From a virus: a stretch of 24,313 nt of DNA. The notes under the pieces were generated by a model. That model saw only the letters and a list, made by a program, of their open reading frames with translations, searched no databases and was not told the DNA's origin. The translations under genes and the position numbers were made by a program. The DNA lies in the IMG/VR virus record IMGVR_UViG_3300033156_000573, positions 1 through 24,313 of that record; one strand, written 5' to 3'. Shown here piece after piece: positions 1 through 4,659 of the stretch (position 1 is its first letter; the number at the start of each line of letters is the position of its first letter).

Positions 1-882
1 GGCCACGCGGGTGTGGCCTCCCGACTCTCCCTCGTAAACTTCCTGCAGAACTAAGTGCAAAGAAATCTCAACTGGATACTCTTTCCAAGGGTTGTACGAA
101 ACCGACAAACTAACCCGGGGGTCCTCCCAGGGAGGAATCTTTCTTATATGAATAAGAAAATCCACATCAGGTTGTACCAAAAATGGGGCATAACGAGAAG
201 AAAATTTATAACCCACATAGGAACATATCCCTACTTTAACTCCCTTTTCCTCATAAACAACCAAGTTCTTTTCGAGGTACTCCAACGACCTTTCTTGCTT
301 CCACGAGTATCTCTTATAAGCATCCTCAACCTTAGGATGCGTAAGGAGTTGCTCCGTAGGTACTTCACAAATCAACTTTAATAATTCACTCCTAAAGTTA
401 TCATCGTCAAAAGTTTGGGACATCGCTACTGCGATTCTCAGAGGAGGCTCACGCATAAGAACAGCCTGTTCGGCAGACTTATAAGCTGCGCTGTCTACCA
501 TGTCAGCCCACGGTATCAAATCCTCAAGTAAAGGGTTAAGCTTTGCAAGGGGACTTAAAACACGAGCACAAGAAGGTGCTTCAGGATCGTAGAAATAAAT
601 CCCTCGATTTAGATCTTCGTCTTTCGGCGTTTCTCTCTCTTGATGATGGTCACTCCAGATAAAAAACTCGGAAGAAGGAAGTGACTTACTATAAGGGAAG
701 TCAGTAACAACGTTAACAACCCGTTCAAATGGAAATTTATCCCAAACATCGGGAGGGTAAGTTGAATACTCTACGAACTCTATTGTACCCAAATAAAGAC
801 TCGCTTCCTTACAGAAATTATAAGCGATTGCTCCTGACACTAAACCATCGAAATCACCATGCGTAAAAATATTAAACTTCAT
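1..882 (-). CDS. DHH-family phosphoesterase, 3' end cut by window edge
   Basis: Open frame of 294 codons starting at ATG 882 and running off the left edge. I translated it by hand. The N-terminus has HGDFDG (residues 8-13), an Asp at residue 61 (TDFP), and WSDHH (residues 76-80); these match the metal-binding motifs of the DHH superfamily (RecJ, NrnA nanoRNase, GdpP). The last visible residues are GGHTRVA (288-294), matching the GGH substrate-binding motif of the DHHA1 domain, so only a short C-terminal piece should be missing. The family uses two Mn ions to hydrolyse phosphodiesters in short RNA, pAp, cyclic dinucleotides or single-stranded DNA; which substrate applies cannot be told here. 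An AGGAGG site lies just upstream, and the start abuts the stop of the preceding gene. In a phage replication module, nanoRNA or nucleotide recycling is a reasonable inference. Confidence 0.8.
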   Translation of the reverse strand, partial: MKFNIFTHGDFDGLVSGAIAYNFCKEASLYLGTIEFVEYSTYPPDVWDKFPFERVVNVVTDFPYSKSLPSSEFFIWSDHHQERETPKDEDLNRGIYFYDPEAPSCARVLSPLAKLNPLLEDLIPWADMVDSAAYKSAEQAVLMREPPLRIAVAMSQTFDDDNFRSELLKLICEVPTEQLLTHPKVEDAYKRYSWKQERSLEYLEKNLVVYEEKGVKVGICSYVGYKFSSRYAPFLVQPDVDFLIHIRKIPPWEDPRVSLSVSYNPWKEYPVEISLHLVLQEVYEGESGGHTRVA

Positions 883-1191
883 CTATTCCTCCTGCTGTTC
901 TAAAACTCTCTTAAGGGCAAACAATCCCAAACTAATTTCATTTTCATCCATAGCAAATTTTCGGGAGGTATTTACAACCCTCTTAAACAAATAACTGAGA
1001 AACTCTCGCGTTTTACCTCCCTTAGGAAAGGACAAAAAACCCTCACTAAACATGAACCACAACAAGGCCTTACAACAAAGCTCCCATCCGTCCTTACCGC
1101 TATCACGGGGTCCACTTAAATCCCGATGAAGGCGGAACATTATAGCGCTTAACAAGCCGTGAGGATCTTCTCCAAAATACTCTTCATTCAT
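883..1191 (-). CDS. Hypothetical protein, 102 aa
   Basis: I do not recognise this protein. I chose the ATG at 1191 because it overlaps the stop of the upstream holin-like gene by 8 bases (ATGAATGA), which suggests translational coupling. A TTG at 1230 would add 13 residues but has only a weak binding site. The protein is probably soluble and mostly helical, with a Trp/Phe-rich middle (ALLWFMFSEGFLSFP) and a C-terminus ending in Gln/Glu. It has two adjacent Cys residues but no clear metal motif. Its stop is followed directly by the DHH gene, whose ribosome binding site lies in this gene's last codons. The function is unknown. Confidence 0.6.
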   Translation of the reverse strand: MNEEYFGEDPHGLLSAIMFRLHRDLSGPRDSGKDGWELCCKALLWFMFSEGFLSFPKGGKTREFLSYLFKRVVNTSRKFAMDENEISLGLFALKRVLEQQEE

Positions 1192-1567
1192 TTCGAATCC
1201 AGTAAGAAAATCGAGGAAATCTTCTCTCAAACCACCGTAACTCGGTCAAAGACAGCAAAACACTAAGTACTTCAGTAACAACAAGAAAAGGTATTACAAA
1301 TCCTTGAATTAAAAACATTCGAAGATTAAAGAAGTAATCAACTCCAACAGACGCCAATATAGTCATAGAATAAAATAACACCTTAAGCACAGTTTTCGAA
1401 AGCAAATAAACCTCAAACCTCCGAAATCTAATCGCCAGGGATACCCCTAGGACGAGATCAAGAGCTACTAAGCAAAATAAAATGATAACTTGAATAGAGC
1501 AAAACGGTGAAAGAAGTAAACCACTTCCAAAGGTAAAAAAACTCTTAAACATCATTTTAGACCTCAT
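1184..1567 (-). CDS. Holin-like membrane protein, 127 aa
   Basis: Small hydrophobic protein with about three membrane segments (near residues 23-45, 58-76 and 85-105) and a basic C-terminus. The pattern LDLVLGVSLAIRFRRFE, then a polar turn and a second hydrophobic stretch ending in GVDYFF, resembles the phage_holin_4 family (Cph1/TcdE type, consensus LDiitGxxkA). Members are usually 120-150 residues, so the length fits. Holins permeabilise the host inner membrane at lysis. The start overlaps the queE stop by 4 bases (ATGA), and ATGs 12 and 15 bases downstream are alternatives. It lies among replication genes with no endolysin in the window, so a non-lytic membrane role cannot be ruled out. 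The family call is from pattern only. Confidence 0.6.
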   Translation of the reverse strand: MRSKMMFKSFFTFGSGLLLSPFCSIQVIILFCLVALDLVLGVSLAIRFRRFEVYLLSKTVLKVLFYSMTILASVGVDYFFNLRMFLIQGFVIPFLVVTEVLSVLLSLTELRWFERRFPRFSYWIRNE

Positions 1568-2244
1568 CTTCCAGAAACTCCGTCAAACAAAACTAAATGT
1601 TCACGCGGGCCAAACCTGAACCCGAATTGCATACAAAACTCAAAACACTTTAATCCCCTCTTTATAAAGGTCTCACGAGAACGAGACTCGGGCATAACAT
1701 AAATGTCATTTGTAGATGTTATTCCCAATTGAGCCGCGTAACGAAAAACTTGTCGCGCAAAAGTAAAATCACCAACTGTTTCATCATACACAACTTTTAA
1801 AATTCTCTCAAAAGGCTTGAACGATGGAAGATCAAGAAAAGCGTCAGAATGTGGCTTAGGACTAACAGAAAAGAGAGTATCAAGCTTTGCCCAAGCAGAG
1901 GAAGGAGAAATCGTCCCATTGGTTTCGACATTTATCTTAGGAACCAATTCACGAGGTGCTTCCGTTAAGCACTTCAACAAATCCTCCTGCTGCCGCAATG
2001 GTTCTCCTCCTGTTATAACCAACAAAAGCGGATTTACACCCTTCAAATACTGTAAGAAATCCCCCTCAGTAAGATGCAAAGGGGAGGACTTCGTGGATAT
2101 TGCATAACTTGTATCGCACATCTTACAAGGTCCACAAGATAACTCAGATAAGTTACACCCTTGTAATCGAACAAAAAGCGCCGGTACACCAACAAAAGGC
2201 CCCTCTCCTTGAATACTCTCGAAAATCTCATTAACGTACAACAT
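1564..2244 (-). CDS. queE: 7-carboxy-7-deazaguanine synthase, 226 aa
   Basis: QueE is a radical-SAM enzyme that converts 6-carboxy-tetrahydropterin to 7-carboxy-7-deazaguanine (CDG), the third step of the preQ0 pathway. Visible features are the N-terminal NEIFESIQGEGPFVG typical of QueE, a cluster region with Cys30, Cys37, Cys40 and Cys43 followed by DTSY, and the radical-SAM GGEP motif at residues 79-82. The Cys spacing CX9CX2C (C30, C40, C43) differs from the classical CX3CX2C, but QueE is known for variable spacing; Cys37 is an extra candidate ligand. I chose ATG 2244 because a GGGAGGTGG site precedes it, it overlaps the upstream stop as TGATG, and the family N-terminus begins here. A start 17 codons earlier is less likely. 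With FolE2 and the DpdA-like protein in this window it points to deazaguanine modification of DNA. Confidence 0.92.
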   Translation of the reverse strand: MLYVNEIFESIQGEGPFVGVPALFVRLQGCNLSELSCGPCKMCDTSYAISTKSSPLHLTEGDFLQYLKGVNPLLLVITGGEPLRQQEDLLKCLTEAPRELVPKINVETNGTISPSSAWAKLDTLFSVSPKPHSDAFLDLPSFKPFERILKVVYDETVGDFTFARQVFRYAAQLGITSTNDIYVMPESRSRETFIKRGLKCFEFCMQFGFRFGPREHLVLFDGVSGR

Positions 2245-2675
2245 CAGATTCCACCTCCCATTACCGCTCGTGAGACGAAGTTTGAAAACTCGCACAAAAA
2301 ATATCCGTTTATAAACAAATAGGGCTGGATCCGCGTTTGAAGGTTGTCAAGCAGGGTTATAACGAATATATTACTCCCTTCCTTACGAGTTAAGATATAA
2401 AATGCGTCACCCCCGGCAAGTTGCTCGCACTCTTGGATGTACTCACGTAACTCAGGTGAGAACCCTTTCTTTAGCAACTGATTTAAAGAAATCTTTAAAT
2501 ATCGGCAAAATAACAATCCGGGACGAATTAAAGGTACTTCAAAATACTGATTATCCCCAAGTAGGTATCCCTTTAACGTGTAAAACTCACTCGCCTGTAC
2601 CTGTACTGGCCGGAGTATTTGAAGGACTCTCTTCTCCAGATATAACTGTCTGGTCTCCGACTTCGTTGGAATCAC
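2244..2675 (-). CDS. Hypothetical protein, 143 aa, overlapping the recA-like gene
   Basis: I do not recognise this protein. It starts at GTG 2675, inside the end of the recA-like gene, giving an 89-base out-of-frame overlap. The start is supported by a GGAGG site at 2683-2687, seven bases upstream. The first usable start after the recA stop (a TTG near 2516) lacks a good site and would remove a third of the protein. The sequence alternates beta-like stretches (YFEVPLIRPGLLFCRYLKI; FYILTRKEGSNIFVITLLD) with a charged helix, suggesting a small globular alpha/beta fold. No signal peptide or membrane segment is evident. Its stop overlaps the queE start (TGATG). Co-translation with recA and queE says only that it belongs to this operon. 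Confidence 0.7.
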   Translation of the reverse strand: MIPTKSETRQLYLEKRVLQILRPVQVQASEFYTLKGYLLGDNQYFEVPLIRPGLLFCRYLKISLNQLLKKGFSPELREYIQECEQLAGGDAFYILTRKEGSNIFVITLLDNLQTRIQPYLFINGYFLCEFSNFVSRAVMGGGI

Positions 2676-3714
2676 TTTCTTTCCTCCATTTTGGCGTTAA
2701 AGAAATTTGAGTTGCTCGAAGTTTGCGCAGCTGTTTTACCGAATTAGCTAGGGGACCGTAGTACGCATCTACTACACTCTCTTCAATCTCAGAAAAAATT
2801 TCGACAGGCGGGGTTCCTTGAAACTTAGTACCTTTAAAGTCCTTCCATCCTCCTCCCCCTAAATCTTTTAAGACGCCTATTTCCATGGCAAACCAGGTAA
2901 CAAAATCCGTATCATCAAAACCGGAATCAAAGTAATAAACAACGGGCGCTGATAAGTAAGGACGGTAAATTTTATTTTTCACAGCAGTTACGGCGAGCTT
3001 CATACCAACAATCTCATCTTTGTTCTCGGGGTGCGGGATGAGGCTCACTCTTTTCAACTGTAATTGTAAACAACTATGAAAGTCAAAGGCGTGTCCGCCA
3101 ATCTTTGTGACCCCGCCTGACCCCCAGAGACTAATCTTCTCCTTCTGTTGATTAGCCGCGATAAATAAGATATTTAAATCCTCCAATGAGGTAGTCAACT
3201 GGCGCAAACCTTTTGAAATCAAACGGGCATGAAGTCCTGCGGCCTTATCTGACAGGTCATCGTCAACTTCCTCGAGTACAGGAGTTGCCGCAACAGAATC
3301 CCAAGCGAAAATACGCGGAGTAGGTGGAGGGTATTTTTTAAACAGAGAACAAAGGGTTTTAAACGCCTCGACTGTCTGTTGAACATGATCGGGGTTTAAA
3401 ATCAGCAAATTTTCTGGTGATACACAAAATAATCGTGCCCAATCGTTTGTATAAGCGTGCTCAGTATCAGCAAGAGCTGCTGTCCCTCCAAAAACATGAG
3501 CTGCGCCTAGTAAAGCGGCTATAATAGCTGACTTCCCTACAGATTCAAACCCAAAAATTTCCACGACGCGCCCCAAAGGGAAACCAGGAGCACCCGTTAC
3601 ATAATCCAACGGTAAAACCCCCGAAGGTAAATAACCTCGCTCGTCCTGAGAAATAGTATCTAAAGTAGATGTTGCACACTTTAAAGACTTTCTGGCAACT
3701 TTCAACCACTCCAT
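2587..3714 (-). CDS. RecA/UvsX-type recombinase, 375 aa
   Basis: ATP-dependent strand-exchange protein for recombination and repair. Visible are Walker A GFESVGKS (residues 55-62), the catalytic-Glu motif ADTEH (Glu85, like E. coli Glu96), Walker B IFAWDS (Asp139), and an ISKGLRQL stretch. FIAANQQKEKI near residues 184-194 corresponds to the RecA INQ motif, and TKIGGHAFDFHSCLQLQL to RecA TTGGNALKFYASVRLDI. The C-terminal 30 residues are rich in Ser, Thr, Glu and Gly, likely a flexible tail like RecA's acidic regulatory tail. The tail is also the part that overlaps the next gene in another frame. A GAGGAGGTG site precedes ATG 3714. It sits just after the SSB gene, its expected partner on single-stranded DNA. 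A hairpin lies between them. Confidence 0.93.
   Translation of the reverse strand: MEWLKVARKSLKCATSTLDTISQDERGYLPSGVLPLDYVTGAPGFPLGRVVEIFGFESVGKSAIIAALLGAAHVFGGTAALADTEHAYTNDWARLFCVSPENLLILNPDHVQQTVEAFKTLCSLFKKYPPPTPRIFAWDSVAATPVLEEVDDDLSDKAAGLHARLISKGLRQLTTSLEDLNILFIAANQQKEKISLWGSGGVTKIGGHAFDFHSCLQLQLKRVSLIPHPENKDEIVGMKLAVTAVKNKIYRPYLSAPVVYYFDSGFDDTDFVTWFAMEIGVLKDLGGGGWKDFKGTKFQGTPPVEIFSEIEESVVDAYYGPLANSVKQLRKLRATQISLTPKWRKESDSNEVGDQTVISGEESPSNTPASTGTGE
2683..2687 (-). promoter_or_regulatory. Ribosome binding site inside the recA-like gene
   Basis: GGAGG on the minus strand, seven bases before GTG 2675. It lies within the C-terminal codons of the recA-like gene and decides the start of the overlapping 143-residue protein. 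Confidence 0.6.
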
Positions 3715-3730
3715 AACTACACCTCCTCAA

Positions 3731-3755
3731 GGGAGAAGGTATAACACCTTCTCCC
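3731..3755 (-). promoter_or_regulatory. Perfect 10-bp RNA hairpin between the SSB and recA-like genes
   Basis: Inverted repeat GGGAGAAGGT / ACCTTCTCCC with a five-base loop in the 50-base gap between the SSB stop (3765) and the recA-like start (3714). On the transcribed strand it is followed by TTGAGGAGGTG, the recA ribosome binding site, not by a U-run. An mRNA-stabilising, processing or attenuation element is therefore more likely than a simple terminator. The stem is seen directly; the role is inferred. Confidence 0.6.
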
Positions 3756-3764
3756 CTATCTTCA

Positions 3765-4598
3765 CTACTTGTTCATCAACTTGTTCAACAACTCTTGCAT
3801 CTTTTGTGGGTCAAACTGTCCTTGAGAAGTTTGAGAATCGTTCGCCCCTGTACTCGACGGTGAGGGTGATGCAGGAGTAGATGGTATAGAATTCTGTTGT
3901 ACTGTCTCTTGAGTATGCGGAGCGGGATCCTGCTGGGAGAGTTTCTCGGGTGCTGATGGCCCGCTCTCGAGATGTAACGGGCCTTGAGACGCACCTACTG
4001 CGCTAGGAGTTAAGTGTATATTTTCACTTTGGAGAAGTTCTGCAAGCCTATCAAAAGGAATCTCCTCAAAAACAGCGCTAAGGTCTTTCGCTTGACTCAT
4101 AATACCAGGATCAAGAGGCGACGGATCAGGATCTGGATAAACCTGGTATTTCGTATCTTTAGCTCCGGTTCCCTCGCGAGCGACAGTAATGTTCCTCCCA
4201 CCATTCAAGTCAGTTAAATCTCCCCATTTAGGATCCAAAAAGTACTGGTTTAACGACCTCCAGACAGTTACAGGCATACTCCAAATCTGGACACCAGCAG
4301 AGGGGTTCTCAAGATCAATCATATTTACGAGAAACCTATCCATAGTTTGGATCTTGTCCTTCAAGACTGCAGCAAACGCCGAGTCCTTCAACATAGTACA
4401 AACAAGACACCCATCTCCAGAGCAGAGAACGTATCTACTCCCTACCCAATGCAAATGAACTGCATAGTAATAAACAGGGATATTCTCACTCCATGGAGGA
4501 AGAATTCGGATATAATTCTTCCCGGTTTTCGGTTTCCAAAAATTCCCAGAACTAAACTTAGAAAGATCATTCTTTATTTTTGACAAATCAACAGGCAT
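3765..4598 (-). CDS. gp32-like single-stranded DNA-binding protein, 277 aa
   Basis: Likely the phage SSB. The N-terminal part has FWKPKTGKNYIRILPPW (residues 20-36), which resembles the start of the T4 gp32 core in many phages. Next is a probable zinc site: His48 or His50 with Cys59, Cys64 and Cys67 (CSGDGCLVC). The core ends near residue 165. The C-terminal third (about 195-255) is a Pro/Ser/Thr/Gln-rich linker and the protein ends in a short helix (KMQELLNKLMNK). This is unusual: gp32 and bacterial SSBs end in an acidic tail that recruits partners, and no such tail is seen. A TAAGGAGGTAA site precedes ATG 4598. Placement between the polymerase and RecA genes fits. The family assignment rests on motif resemblance and position. 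Confidence 0.8.
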   Translation of the reverse strand: MPVDLSKIKNDLSKFSSGNFWKPKTGKNYIRILPPWSENIPVYYYAVHLHWVGSRYVLCSGDGCLVCTMLKDSAFAAVLKDKIQTMDRFLVNMIDLENPSAGVQIWSMPVTVWRSLNQYFLDPKWGDLTDLNGGRNITVAREGTGAKDTKYQVYPDPDPSPLDPGIMSQAKDLSAVFEEIPFDRLAELLQSENIHLTPSAVGASQGPLHLESGPSAPEKLSQQDPAPHTQETVQQNSIPSTPASPSPSSTGANDSQTSQGQFDPQKMQELLNKLMNK

Positions 4599-4622
4599 AA
4601 CATTACCTCCTTATAAAAAAAT

Positions 4623-4652
4623 TATTTAAAAAGTTACATAGCTTCTTAACAA
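4623..4652 (-). promoter_or_regulatory. Candidate sigma70-like promoter for the SSB/recA genes
   Basis: In the 61-base AT-rich gap between the polymerase stop and the SSB start, minus-strand TTGTTA (4647-4652) and TAAATA (4623-4628) are 18 bases apart. This is a weak match to -35/-10 boxes. SSB is usually needed in large amounts, so an internal promoter here makes sense, but the region's AT-richness makes chance matches likely. Confidence 0.25.
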
Positions 4653-4659
4653 CACACGA

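Noticed and set aside
1-18. Inverted repeat GGCCAC / GTGGCC at the left edge
   Set aside because: Only six base pairs, and inside the GGH-coding part of the DHH gene; a chance result of codon choice is more likely than a terminator.
55-381. Plus-strand open frame of 108 codons near the left edge
   Set aside because: It lies antisense to the DHH gene, whose motifs are clear, has no ribosome binding site and resembles no protein.
2245-2295. Longer N-terminus for QueE
   Set aside because: The family N-terminus starts at MLYVNEIFES, with GGGAGGTGG directly before it.
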